From NCBI GenBank assembly GCA_937902125.1, contig CALDIB010000004.1:1-26351 (forward strand): a stretch of 26,351 nucleotides of DNA, in the 5' to 3' direction. The position numbers and the translations under genes are program-made. How positions within the stretch are numbered: the stretch's first letter is position 1; the number at the start of each line of letters is the position of its first letter. Shown here piece after piece: positions 13,563 to 22,067 of this stretch. The notes beneath the pieces were generated by a model. The model had not been told where the DNA came from. It did no database searches and was given only the letters and a program-made list of their open reading frames with translations. This DNA is from an uncultured Treponema sp. Lineage in GTDB: Bacteria; Spirochaetota; Spirochaetia; Treponematales; Treponemataceae.

Positions 13563-15523
13563 CAGAAAAAAAACGAGTGGGAGTTTTAGTAAACACAATT
13601 TACTCGGATTACGCGGTTGCCTTTGAAAAGGGAATCGAGCGCTATAGCGCCGAACATGGCTGCTCTTACTATCTTTTTCCGTTGGAACACGGAAAAAATT
13701 CCGGCGTTTACGACTACCATTGCGAAACCTTACTTTCGTTTTTCAACAAGAACAATTTGGACGGACTTGTGTTCGCCTCGGCTACCATGGCCAACAATTT
13801 CAAGTCCGATCTGCCCCGCTTGGTTGAAACCATAAAGATGCTTCCGCCCATTCCCAAGGTTTCCGTAGGTTTGGAAATCGAAGGGATACCGACGATAAAA
13901 ATCAATTCCTCAAAGCCGATGAAAGATCTTGTGGCTCACTTGGTGGAAAAGCACGGATGCAAAAAATTCGTCTTGATGAGATGCGACACCTTCAATTACG
14001 AAAGCTTGGAAAGGGAAAAATGCGTTTTAGACGAACTTGCCAAAAGAGGAATTGAGCTTAACCCCAAGTGGACTCTGAACGGAAACTTTTTGTTTGACAA
14101 CGCCTATTCTTCCATGGCAAGTTTTTTGCGCCACAATCCTGACGCTGACTTTGACGCGGTTATTTGCCTTAACGATTCCATGGCCATGGGCGTCATGAAC
14201 TGCTTGATGGAGCGGGGCTGCAAGATTCCCGAACAAGTCAAGGTCACCGGCTTTGACAATGTTTTTGAGTCCGCTTCGGCGGAGTTGAGCATAACCACCG
14301 TTGATCAAAAAATTGAGGACTTCGCTTTCTTGGCCATGGAAAAAATTTGCGGCTTGATTGACGGCCAAAGAATTCCTCCGCTTGAACTGCTTGACGCTTC
14401 GTTGATTTACCGCGGCTCTTGCGGCTGCGAGCCGAATCCTGACGAAAAGAAGTCCATGATGGACGTCAGCGCCAAGCGCCGCTACGACATTTTTAGAATG
14501 GGCGGAAACCAGCTTTACATGCTTCATTACTTCTTGATGGAAACGCAAACGCCGGTTCCCTTGGAAAACCTTTACACCCGCTTGCACTACAGCCTTTGCC
14601 TTTTTGACATACACGGAATGGTTTTGGCGCTTTACAATCATTCGGTTTACTTTGAAAAAGGAGCCGACTTTAAGAGGCCGGATTCGGCCCGCGTGGCCAT
14701 GACTTTCTTTGACGAAAAAACTTTTGAGCGGCCCGAAATATCGTTTAATCCCAACGCCAGAATTCTTCCGCCGGAGATCGCGGAAAAAATGGACGGCGGC
14801 TACACGATTTTTCCTGTTTACGCAGAATGCTTTCAGTATGGATACATTTTTCTAAAGCTTGGACGCTTTGAGCGCATTTTCTACCAGTCGGTCTTTGAGC
14901 TGATTTCAAAAGAAATCGTCACGTCGATAAAAATCACCGGCGAGCAAACAGAAAAAAATTCCCTCAAGAACCAAAATGTGACCCTTGAGCAGTATTCTGA
15001 AAAAATGCACAGGCTTTCTTTTACAGACGAAATGACCGGCCTTTTGAACAGACGGGGCTTTTACGAATACGCCAGAAGGCAAATCGCCGCCTCCCTTGAA
15101 AACGGCCGCGGCGGCCTTGTCATTTACTGCGACATGGACGGCCTAAAAAAAATCAACGATACTTACGGACACGACGTGGGCGACAGGGCCATAAAATACG
15201 AGGCGCAAATTCTAAAGACGATTTTCCGCTCCACTGACATAGCGGGCCGCCTTGGCGGAGACGAATTTGCCGTCCTTGCCTGCGACATGAAGCTTAAGGA
15301 TTTTCCGAGAATAAAAAAGGCGCTGGCATTGGAATGCGACAAAATAAATTCAGGAAGCTTGGAGCCTTTCACCCTTTCTGTCAGCGTGGGCTGCTCGGAA
15401 TTCAGCGTCGCAAAAGACGACATTGAGGATTTGCTCAACACGGCCGACAGCTCTCAATACGAGGACAAGCGGGCAAAAAAAGAAGCCGAGAAGAAAAAGA
15501 AAAAGCCCTGGTGGCAACGATAA
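13559..15523 (+). CDS. Soluble sensor diguanylate cyclase: LacI-type periplasmic-binding fold plus GGDEF
   Basis: 654 aa without signal peptide or membrane segment, so cytoplasmic. Residues 1 to about 305 match the Peripla_BP_3/LacI ligand-binding fold (KRVGVLVNTIYSDYAVAFEKGIE, DAVICLNDSMAMGVMNCL, KVTGFDN) but lack the DNA-binding helix-turn-helix. A middle region (about 320-450) of unknown fold and a helical linker follow, then a GGDEF domain (about 490-640). The active site is intact (RLGGDEF, GGDEF at 566-570) and so is the product-inhibition I-site (RSTD, 557-560, five residues upstream). It should make c-di-GMP from two GTP under control of a small ligand bound inside the cell, perhaps a sugar. 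The tail is Lys-rich (KKEAEKKKKKPWWQR). Its start overlaps the ilvB stop by four bases. Confidence 0.9.
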   Translation: MTEKKRVGVLVNTIYSDYAVAFEKGIERYSAEHGCSYYLFPLEHGKNSGVYDYHCETLLSFFNKNNLDGLVFASATMANNFKSDLPRLVETIKMLPPIPKVSVGLEIEGIPTIKINSSKPMKDLVAHLVEKHGCKKFVLMRCDTFNYESLEREKCVLDELAKRGIELNPKWTLNGNFLFDNAYSSMASFLRHNPDADFDAVICLNDSMAMGVMNCLMERGCKIPEQVKVTGFDNVFESASAELSITTVDQKIEDFAFLAMEKICGLIDGQRIPPLELLDASLIYRGSCGCEPNPDEKKSMMDVSAKRRYDIFRMGGNQLYMLHYFLMETQTPVPLENLYTRLHYSLCLFDIHGMVLALYNHSVYFEKGADFKRPDSARVAMTFFDEKTFERPEISFNPNARILPPEIAEKMDGGYTIFPVYAECFQYGYIFLKLGRFERIFYQSVFELISKEIVTSIKITGEQTEKNSLKNQNVTLEQYSEKMHRLSFTDEMTGLLNRRGFYEYARRQIAASLENGRGGLVIYCDMDGLKKINDTYGHDVGDRAIKYEAQILKTIFRSTDIAGRLGGDEFAVLACDMKLKDFPRIKKALALECDKINSGSLEPFTLSVSVGCSEFSVAKDDIEDLLNTADSSQYEDKRAKKEAEKKKKKPWWQR

Positions 15524-15535
15524 GAGGAGGGCGGC

Positions 15536-17083
15536 GTGAAGTTTCTTGTCCTTTTGTTTTCTGACTTGAACGAATTTCAAAACCAGAAAATTTTTCCCAG
15601 CGCGGCCGGCGGCTTGAAAAGCGCCTTTGACCGTTCAATGGAATGGGCCGCCGCCCTAGATTATGACGGAGCCCAAAAGAAAATTTCCGTGATTGAGGGA
15701 AAGGGCTGGACAAGCGGACAATTGCTGGAAAGCGTGGCCGCAGCCGCAAAAAAGGAGGCCGCCGACTTTGTTGTCTTGGCCAGAACTTCATGCGCCTTCT
15801 TGGATTTGCCCTTGAGCAAAAAGCTCATTCAAGACCATGTGGAATTTAGGGCCGAATACACTTTTGCCGACGGATACCCCTTTGGCTTCGCTCCAGAAAT
15901 CATAGACGCTGGGGCGGCCTCCATCATGGCGGAACTTTGCAAAAGCGTCGGCGCGGAGGAAGCGAAAAAAGGCGTTTCAAAGGACAGCGTTTTTAACGTA
16001 ATAAAGGGCGACGTGAATTCTTTTGAAATAGAAACTGAAATTTCCAGCGTGGACATGCGCCTTTTGCGTTTGAATTTTTCCTGCGACACAAAGCTCAATT
16101 GCCTTTGCGCAAAAAACGTCGCCCTCGCTTTGGCGCAAAAGGGCCGCCAAGACCTTTTGGAATTGGACAAGGAAAGCGTCGGCGAAAAAAATGTTTTGGA
16201 AATTTGCGCCGTGGCCAAGAATTTGCCGGGCGCCTTAAAGACCCTTCCTTCGTTTTACAACATTCAAATCGAAGGCCGCTGTTTTTCAAAAAATTTCTTT
16301 TCACCCTATGAGCCGCGGGAGCGAAGAATGGATTATGAGAGTTTCAAGGCTCTTGCTGGAAAAATCAAGGCTTTTTCGGACAAGGCCGTAGTTTCGCTTT
16401 CGCTTTTTGGCGAGGCGGCCATGCATCCCGACTTTGACAAGTTCGCGCTTTGCGTTTTGCAGGCCGGCCTTGGGCTTTTTGTTGAGGTTGACGGCGGTTT
16501 TTTGCCGGATTTTTTGCTGGGACAGGCTTATAAAAATTTGTCCGCCTCGTTGACAGAGGAGCAAAAAAAGTCTGTTTTCGTCGCGGCTTCGCTTGACTCT
16601 TTTTCGCAGGAAAAATTTTCAATTTTCCATTCGGGAGACCTTCAAAAGTCCGTCCAAGCGGTAAAAGATTTGGCGGCGGATTTTACGGAAACATATCCGC
16701 AATTTACCAGAGTCGTTGAAAACGAGGACGAACTTGAGGCCTTTTATCGCTTTTGGTCGGACAAGAATTCTCCCTCAAACGGAAAAATCATCGTTCAAAA
16801 ATACGACAATTTTTGCGGCCTTTTGCTTGACAAAAAAACGGCGGACTTGGCGCCCTTGGTTCGGGAACCTTGCTGGCATTTGCGCAGGGACATGGACATC
16901 TTGCTTGACGGCTCCGTGCCATTTTGCCGCGACAGATTTTTGGAGGCTCCCCTTGGAAACGCCTTTGAGCAAGGCCTTGAGGAAATTTGGCAAATGAAGG
17001 ATTCGCTTTTGGCCGAACAGACAAAAGGCGAATGCTCCGGCGCTTGCGGAAAATGCGATGAGTACTATACCTTCAATTTTTAA
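15536..17083 (+). CDS. Spiro-SPASM family protein: N-terminal GT-A-like region, degenerate radical SAM region, SPASM domain
   Basis: 515 aa, GTG start at 15536 with GGAGG 5 nt upstream. Residues 1 to about 190 resemble a nucleotide-sugar transferase fold (FADGYPFGFAPEII). The middle region resembles a radical SAM barrel: FYNIQIEGRCFSKNFFSPY followed by SLSLFGEAAMHPDF. The expected CxxxCxxC cluster motif reads C249-FSK-N253-FF-S256, so only the first Cys remains. The C-terminal SPASM domain keeps C446, C464, C500, C504 and C507 (CSGACGKC) and can probably hold an auxiliary Fe-S cluster. From memory, such proteins form a family restricted to spirochetes (TIGR spiro-SPASM), function unknown. It lies 12 nt after the GGDEF gene and overlaps the next gene. 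Confidence 0.85.
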   Translation: MKFLVLLFSDLNEFQNQKIFPSAAGGLKSAFDRSMEWAAALDYDGAQKKISVIEGKGWTSGQLLESVAAAAKKEAADFVVLARTSCAFLDLPLSKKLIQDHVEFRAEYTFADGYPFGFAPEIIDAGAASIMAELCKSVGAEEAKKGVSKDSVFNVIKGDVNSFEIETEISSVDMRLLRLNFSCDTKLNCLCAKNVALALAQKGRQDLLELDKESVGEKNVLEICAVAKNLPGALKTLPSFYNIQIEGRCFSKNFFSPYEPRERRMDYESFKALAGKIKAFSDKAVVSLSLFGEAAMHPDFDKFALCVLQAGLGLFVEVDGGFLPDFLLGQAYKNLSASLTEEQKKSVFVAASLDSFSQEKFSIFHSGDLQKSVQAVKDLAADFTETYPQFTRVVENEDELEAFYRFWSDKNSPSNGKIIVQKYDNFCGLLLDKKTADLAPLVREPCWHLRRDMDILLDGSVPFCRDRFLEAPLGNAFEQGLEEIWQMKDSLLAEQTKGECSGACGKCDEYYTFNF

Positions 17084-18014
17084 CGACAGGCAAATCAATT
17101 GCGTGATTTTTGGCGGCCGGCATTCGGAGCGGGAGCCGCTTTTAAAGGCGTCTGCCATTTTGCTCAACAGCGGAAACAAGCTTTTGAGAATGCAAAACCT
17201 TCAGGCGTTGAGCGCCCGCGGGTTTGAAAAAGTGATTTCGATAGAAAGCGACGCAAAAAACTACAATGTCGAGGAATTTTCGCAGGAATTTCCGCAAATA
17301 AAATTCATCATTTCCCTTGAGCGCGCCGCGGACGGAGACTTGATAAACCTCGCGGTTTCGGAAATAAGTTCGGAGCGCTTTTTGCTTTTGCGGGATTCGC
17401 TGAACATTCCGTCGTCGCTTTTGTCGCCGCAGCTTTGCGAGCGTCTTGCCGCCAAAAAAGTTTTTTGCGTGGCTCCAAGAATTTTTTCAAGGACGGGCCA
17501 GGCTCTTCCGACTCAGTTTGTTCCCAGCGCGAAAAAGTCCGTCTTAAAAATTGATTCCTCGGTTCAAATTTCTGACGGAATGCCCACCCTTTACCCCTAT
17601 GATTTTCTTGGCTTTTACGACACGCAAAAATTCAAGGACTTGGGCGGTTACGACGGGAATATAAAAAAATCTTATTGGCAAAATTTGGATTTGGCTTTTA
17701 GGGCTTGGCTGTGGGGCGAAAAAATATGCCTTTCGACTTCATTTTCAATGTCTTACGCGGGAGAAATTTCCGCGCCGGACTCTACGCCCGATTTGGCCTC
17801 CCTGCGATTTTTCTTAAAGAACATGGCTCCCGTTTACAAGAACGAGCGCGCCGAAATTCCCGCCGTAAAATTTTGGGGCTACAAACTTCGCTCTTCCTGC
17901 GGCTTTTTTGAAAGCCTTGCCCAATTTGCCGAGGCGCGCTCTTGGGTCAGGCAAAACAGGTTTAGGTTCAAGATGGACGCTTTTAAGCTGATTTCAGAAT
18001 GGGGGCGGGAGTAG
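17058..18014 (+). CDS. GT-A-type glycosyltransferase-like protein
   Basis: 318 aa. The sequence resembles family 2-like glycosyltransferases: an N-terminal strand-helix pattern (NCVIFGGRHSEREPLLKASA), a central SSERFLLLRDSLNIPSS block, and a C-terminal acceptor region (YDFLGFYDTQKFKDLGGYDG, then YWQNLDLAFRAWLWGEKI) like the GeDxDLxxR segment of these enzymes. The acidic pair expected there is weak (QNLD), and I see no clear DxD motif, so donor and activity are uncertain. The ATG at 17058 lies 26 nt inside the spiro-SPASM gene with a weak GGA ribosome site; a start near the TTG at 17098 is the alternative. The next gene follows after one base. Confidence 0.7.
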   Translation: MSTIPSIFNDRQINCVIFGGRHSEREPLLKASAILLNSGNKLLRMQNLQALSARGFEKVISIESDAKNYNVEEFSQEFPQIKFIISLERAADGDLINLAVSEISSERFLLLRDSLNIPSSLLSPQLCERLAAKKVFCVAPRIFSRTGQALPTQFVPSAKKSVLKIDSSVQISDGMPTLYPYDFLGFYDTQKFKDLGGYDGNIKKSYWQNLDLAFRAWLWGEKICLSTSFSMSYAGEISAPDSTPDLASLRFFLKNMAPVYKNERAEIPAVKFWGYKLRSSCGFFESLAQFAEARSWVRQNRFRFKMDAFKLISEWGRE

Positions 18015-18015
18015 G

Positions 18016-20466
18016 ATGGCCAGCGGAAAATTCAATCGGACCGCCATTGTGGTACAGTGCCGACTTTCCTCCACCCGCCTTCCTCAAAAGGCCCTTAAAC
18101 TTCTTGGGCAAAAGGAATGCCTTTGCTGGACTCTGGACGCGATGAAAAAAGTTCCCGCCGCCCGATATTTTTTGGCCTGCGACTACGACTCAAAAAGCCT
18201 CTTGGAGCCAATTGCGAAAAAATGCGGCTGGGAAATTTTTGCCGGCGAGCGGGACGACGTTCTTGGCCGCTTTTGCGCTTTGATTGAATCCGAAATTTCT
18301 AACTGCGACTTGATTGTTCGCGCCACGGGCGACAATCCCTTTTTGTTTTGGGAGGCGGCCGAGGCGTCAATAAAAGACTTTGAGGAAAATCATTTTGAGG
18401 CCGACTACTTTACCTATTCAGGACTTCCCCACGGAAGCGGGGTGGAACTTTTTAAGTCCGCCTCGCTTTTAAAGGCTCGGCAACTAACCGATTCCCCCTA
18501 CGACAAAGAGCATGTGGGCCCGTCGCTTTACAGGCATCCCGAAAATTTCTTGTCGGTTTTTAAAAGCGCCCCTAAAGAATTTTGCGCGCCAAATTTAAGG
18601 ACCACAATCGACACATTCGCCGACTACAAGCGGGCGCAAAGGCTCCTTTTTTACTTGCAAGAAAAATCCGTCAAGCCGCCTTTTTCAGCAAAGGAAATTG
18701 TCTCCGCGCTGGAAAGCCCGTTTATGCAAAAGGCTTTTTTAATCGTTCCCAGCGTCAAGGCGGGCAGGGGAACCGGCCACTTGCGCCGCGCTCTTTCATT
18801 GGCATTAAAGACCAAATCTTTTGTTTACATTCCCCAAGACTTTTCGCTGGCCCAAGGCGCCGCCTTAATTTCCGGCGCGAAGAAAAAGGGCCTTGAGGAT
18901 TTTCAAATCGTCAGCCAATTGTCCGGAGGATGGGATTTGGTTCTTTTGGATTTGTTCCGCTCCTCAAAGGACGAAATGAAAACATTCAAGAAACTGGGTC
19001 CTGTTTGCTCTCTTGACGACGGCGGCGCCTTTTGCCAGGAGGCCGACTATTTGCTGGATGTAATTCCTTCGATGCCAAGAAGCGCCTCGCGGCAAAACCC
19101 CAAGGCGGGCGGGGCCAATTTTTTCGCGCCTCAATTTTTGGACTTTCCAAAAAACAGAAGGCCTTCTTTTCCAAAAAAAATAAAAAGCGCCCTTGTTTGC
19201 GTCAGCGGAGAAACCCGCTGGGGGCTTTCGCAAAAGGCCGTCAATGCGGCGCGCGCTTTGGGAGTCCAAACCCTTGAGGTCTCGTCCAAAAATCCTGTTG
19301 ACAATTTGAGCGAAAAGCTTTTTTCCTACGATTTGATTGCCACTCATTACGGCTTTACAGCCTTTGAGGCCGCGGCCGCCAACTGCGCCGTCCTTCTGCT
19401 TTCAAGCTCTCCTCTTCACAAGCGGCTGGCAAAAAAATATGGATTCAAATGCTTGGACAAAAATTCCCTTTCGCCAAAAAAAATGCGGACGCTTTTTGAA
19501 AATCCGTCCGCTCTGGAAAACAAAGAGTTTAAGACAAAATATCTTTCGCAAGAGGAGCGAAGCCTTGCCGATTTTGCCGCGACTATTTTGTCGGGACAAA
19601 AATTTTCTTGCCCTGTTTGCCGCGAAAAAGAAAATGACGGACGGATTTTCGCCAGAACAAAAAGCCATTCCTTTCGCCGCTGTCCAATTTGCAAGAGCCT
19701 TTACCTTTCTTTTTCCGCGGACAGCCGCGTTCAGTATGAGGAAGATTATTTTGGCGCGGAATACAAGGCCCAATACGGAAGGACTTATCTTGACGACTTT
19801 GGCTCTATAAAGACTCAAGGAGAGCGCCGCTGCAAGGAGATTGTAAAAATTTTCCCCCGCCGCGCAAAAGAAAAAAAACGCCTGCTTGACATAGGCTGCG
19901 CCTACGGGCCTTTCTTGGCCGCCGCAAAAGACTTTGGCTTTGAGCCGTTTGGTACGGACATTTCCCAAAGCGCCTTGGAATATGTAAAAAATCAGTTGGG
20001 CTTTGAATGCGTTTCATCTTCGTTCGCTGATTTTGACGTGAAAAAAACTTTTGGCTTTGAGCGATTTGACGTTGTGACGATGTGGTATGTGATTGAGCAT
20101 TGCCAAGACCTAAAAAGCCTTTTGCCCCGAGTTTCGTCCATGCTGAAAAATGGCGGCGTTTTCGCTTTTTCAACTCCAAGCGCCTCTGGAGTCAGCGCCC
20201 GCTTTAACAGACAAAGCTTTTTTGAAAGCAGTCCCCGCGACCATTACACGCTTTGGGAGCCAAGAAACGCCGCCAGAATTTTAAGAAGGTTTGGATTCAA
20301 ACTTATTAAAATCGTTCCCACCGGCATTCATCCGGAAAGAATCGGTTTTTTTAAAAATCTTTGCAAAAAGCCTTTTATTTTTAAGCTTCTTGCGTTATTC
20401 TGTAAGGCGTTCGTTTTAGGCGACACCTTTGAAGTTTATTGCAAAAAAATCAAGGACGCGGAATGA
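18016..20466 (+). CDS. Three-domain fusion: SpsF-like cytidylyltransferase, PseG-like GT-B domain, zinc-ribbon SAM methyltransferase
   Basis: 816 aa. Residues 1 to about 235 match the SpsF/CTP_transf_3 family: IVVQCRLSSTRLPQKALK, IVRATGDNPF and PHGSGVELF. Residues about 240-520 resemble PseG (UDP-sugar hydrolase of pseudaminate synthesis) with GRGTGHLRRALSLA, SLDDGG and HYGFTAFEAAAANCAVLLL. Residues about 530-816 contain CPVC (532-535) and CPIC (556-559), a probable zinc ribbon, then a class I methyltransferase with LLDIGCAYGPF (623 onward), FGTDIS and MWYVIEHCQDL. The likely substrate is a nucleotide-activated sugar, activated, trimmed or transferred, and methylated by one polypeptide; this is inference. 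I see no sialate- or pseudaminate-synthase gene (neuB-like) nearby. The stop overlaps the ATP-grasp start. Confidence 0.87.
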   Translation: MASGKFNRTAIVVQCRLSSTRLPQKALKLLGQKECLCWTLDAMKKVPAARYFLACDYDSKSLLEPIAKKCGWEIFAGERDDVLGRFCALIESEISNCDLIVRATGDNPFLFWEAAEASIKDFEENHFEADYFTYSGLPHGSGVELFKSASLLKARQLTDSPYDKEHVGPSLYRHPENFLSVFKSAPKEFCAPNLRTTIDTFADYKRAQRLLFYLQEKSVKPPFSAKEIVSALESPFMQKAFLIVPSVKAGRGTGHLRRALSLALKTKSFVYIPQDFSLAQGAALISGAKKKGLEDFQIVSQLSGGWDLVLLDLFRSSKDEMKTFKKLGPVCSLDDGGAFCQEADYLLDVIPSMPRSASRQNPKAGGANFFAPQFLDFPKNRRPSFPKKIKSALVCVSGETRWGLSQKAVNAARALGVQTLEVSSKNPVDNLSEKLFSYDLIATHYGFTAFEAAAANCAVLLLSSSPLHKRLAKKYGFKCLDKNSLSPKKMRTLFENPSALENKEFKTKYLSQEERSLADFAATILSGQKFSCPVCREKENDGRIFARTKSHSFRRCPICKSLYLSFSADSRVQYEEDYFGAEYKAQYGRTYLDDFGSIKTQGERRCKEIVKIFPRRAKEKKRLLDIGCAYGPFLAAAKDFGFEPFGTDISQSALEYVKNQLGFECVSSSFADFDVKKTFGFERFDVVTMWYVIEHCQDLKSLLPRVSSMLKNGGVFAFSTPSASGVSARFNRQSFFESSPRDHYTLWEPRNAARILRRFGFKLIKIVPTGIHPERIGFFKNLCKKPFIFKLLALFCKAFVLGDTFEVYCKKIKDAE

Positions 20467-22067
20467 AAGACTCAATTTTAATTTTAGGCGCGGGAACAAT
20501 GCAGCGGCCGGCCATTTTGGCGGCGAGAAAACTGGGGCTTGAAATATATGTCGTTGACGCGAATCCAAACGCCCCGTGCGTTCCGGACGCGGACCACTTT
20601 GAGACAATCGACCTTAAGGACCGGGAGAAAATCGCAAGCTTCGCCCAAGAGCTGGCGGCCCAAAAGAACTTGAAGGCTGTCTTTACCGCCGGCACGGACT
20701 TTAGCGCCAACGCGGCCTATGCCGCCGAAAAATGCGGGTTCGCCGGGCACAGTCACGCCGCCTGCGTCAACGCCAGCGACAAGGCCTTGATGCGCCAATG
20801 CTTTAAGAACGCGCGGGTTCCAAGCCCTCATTTTATTTTGATAGAAAAAAAATATCTTAGAAACACTTTGACAGACCAAGTTGCGGCGGGGTTGAAGTTT
20901 CCCTATGTCATTAAGCCTGTGGACAACATGGGCGCCCGGGGCTGCAGAATGGTCAGAAACCGCGAAGAGCTTTTTTTGTCGGTTGACGAAGCCTTGCGGA
21001 ATTCAAGAAGCGGAAGGGCTCTCTTGGAAGAATACATGGAAGGCCCAGAGTTTTCAATTGACGCGCTTATTTACGACGGAACTTTTACGGTGACGGGATT
21101 CGCCGACCGCCACATAACTTTTGAGCCTTACTTTGTGGAATTGGGCCATACAATGCCCACTAAGATTCCCTGCCAAGAATACCTTCAGCTTGTCAAGACA
21201 TTCGCGCTTGGAGCCAAATCCTTGGGGCTTTCGAGAGGCGCGGCCAAGGCTGACATCAAGTGGACAAAAGACGGCCCTATGATTGGGGAAATCGCCGCGC
21301 GCCTTTCCGGCGGATACATGTCCGGCTGGACGTTTCCTTACGCAAGCGACTTGAACCTTACCGAGCAGGCCATAGAAATCGCCTTGGGCCGAAGGCCGCT
21401 CGCGCTTGAGTCCAGCCGCTTTCCCCTTGCCATTGACGGCGCGGGCTATCAAATGTTCTCTTACGAATGCTCCCGCTCTTCCGCCGAGCGCGCATGGATT
21501 TCCATTCCCGGTCGCGTCAAGGAAGTTCTTTTTTTGCAGGACGCGGCCAAGATTCCCGGCGTGCGGGATGTTTTTCCCAGAGCCAAGGCCGGCGACGCCG
21601 TCGTGTTTCCCAAAAACAATGTTGAAAAATGCGGCAATGTTGTGGCTGTGGCGCAACGTCGGGATGACGCCGTCAAGGCCGCGGAAAACGCCGCCAAAAC
21701 GGTGACTTTGGTTTTGGAAAAAGGCAATCCCCTGACCGACTCTTTCTTGGAGATGAAGAGGGCCAAAGAAGACGGACATTTTCCGCCCGAGGCTTTCCAG
21801 CTTCCAAAAGAGGTTGACCGCGCCTTTAACTTTGAGCTTGACTGCGAGTCCGAGCGAAAAATCGGACAATACGATTTGATTTCCTCTTGCGTTCCAAATT
21901 CACTTTCGTCCTGCATGGACATAAAGGACTGGAACAATTTGACCCTCTTGGAAACAATCGAAAAATTTGACAAAATGAATCCTAACCACGGCGAGCTGAA
22001 TTACAAAAAATTTTGGCTCGCTTTGATTCGAGGCGGAATTCAAGGAGCTTTGTATGTTTCGCGCTAA
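20463..22067 (+). CDS. ATP-grasp enzyme of unknown substrate with extra C-terminal domain
   Basis: 534 aa from the ATG at 20463 (MKDSILILGAG), which overlaps the previous stop as ATGA; a longer frame starting at 20439 is not needed. It has a PurK-like dinucleotide-type N-domain (ILILGAGTMQRPAILAARKLG, VVDANPNAPC), an ATP-grasp core (YVIKPVDNMGARGCRMV, LLEEYMEGPEFSIDALI, metal-binding IGEIAARLSGGYMSG) and a biotin-carboxylase-like C-lobe. The last 110 residues or so are an extension I do not recognise. ATP-grasp enzymes join a carboxylate to an amine or other nucleophile through an acyl-phosphate. In this cluster it may add an amino acid or similar group to a sugar or peptide, but that is inference. 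Confidence 0.85.
   Translation: MKDSILILGAGTMQRPAILAARKLGLEIYVVDANPNAPCVPDADHFETIDLKDREKIASFAQELAAQKNLKAVFTAGTDFSANAAYAAEKCGFAGHSHAACVNASDKALMRQCFKNARVPSPHFILIEKKYLRNTLTDQVAAGLKFPYVIKPVDNMGARGCRMVRNREELFLSVDEALRNSRSGRALLEEYMEGPEFSIDALIYDGTFTVTGFADRHITFEPYFVELGHTMPTKIPCQEYLQLVKTFALGAKSLGLSRGAAKADIKWTKDGPMIGEIAARLSGGYMSGWTFPYASDLNLTEQAIEIALGRRPLALESSRFPLAIDGAGYQMFSYECSRSSAERAWISIPGRVKEVLFLQDAAKIPGVRDVFPRAKAGDAVVFPKNNVEKCGNVVAVAQRRDDAVKAAENAAKTVTLVLEKGNPLTDSFLEMKRAKEDGHFPPEAFQLPKEVDRAFNFELDCESERKIGQYDLISSCVPNSLSSCMDIKDWNNLTLLETIEKFDKMNPNHGELNYKKFWLALIRGGIQGALYVSR

Noticed and set aside
21054..21869. Long minus-strand frame within the ATP-grasp gene
   Set aside because: Antisense shadow of a conserved coding sequence; no family resemblance.
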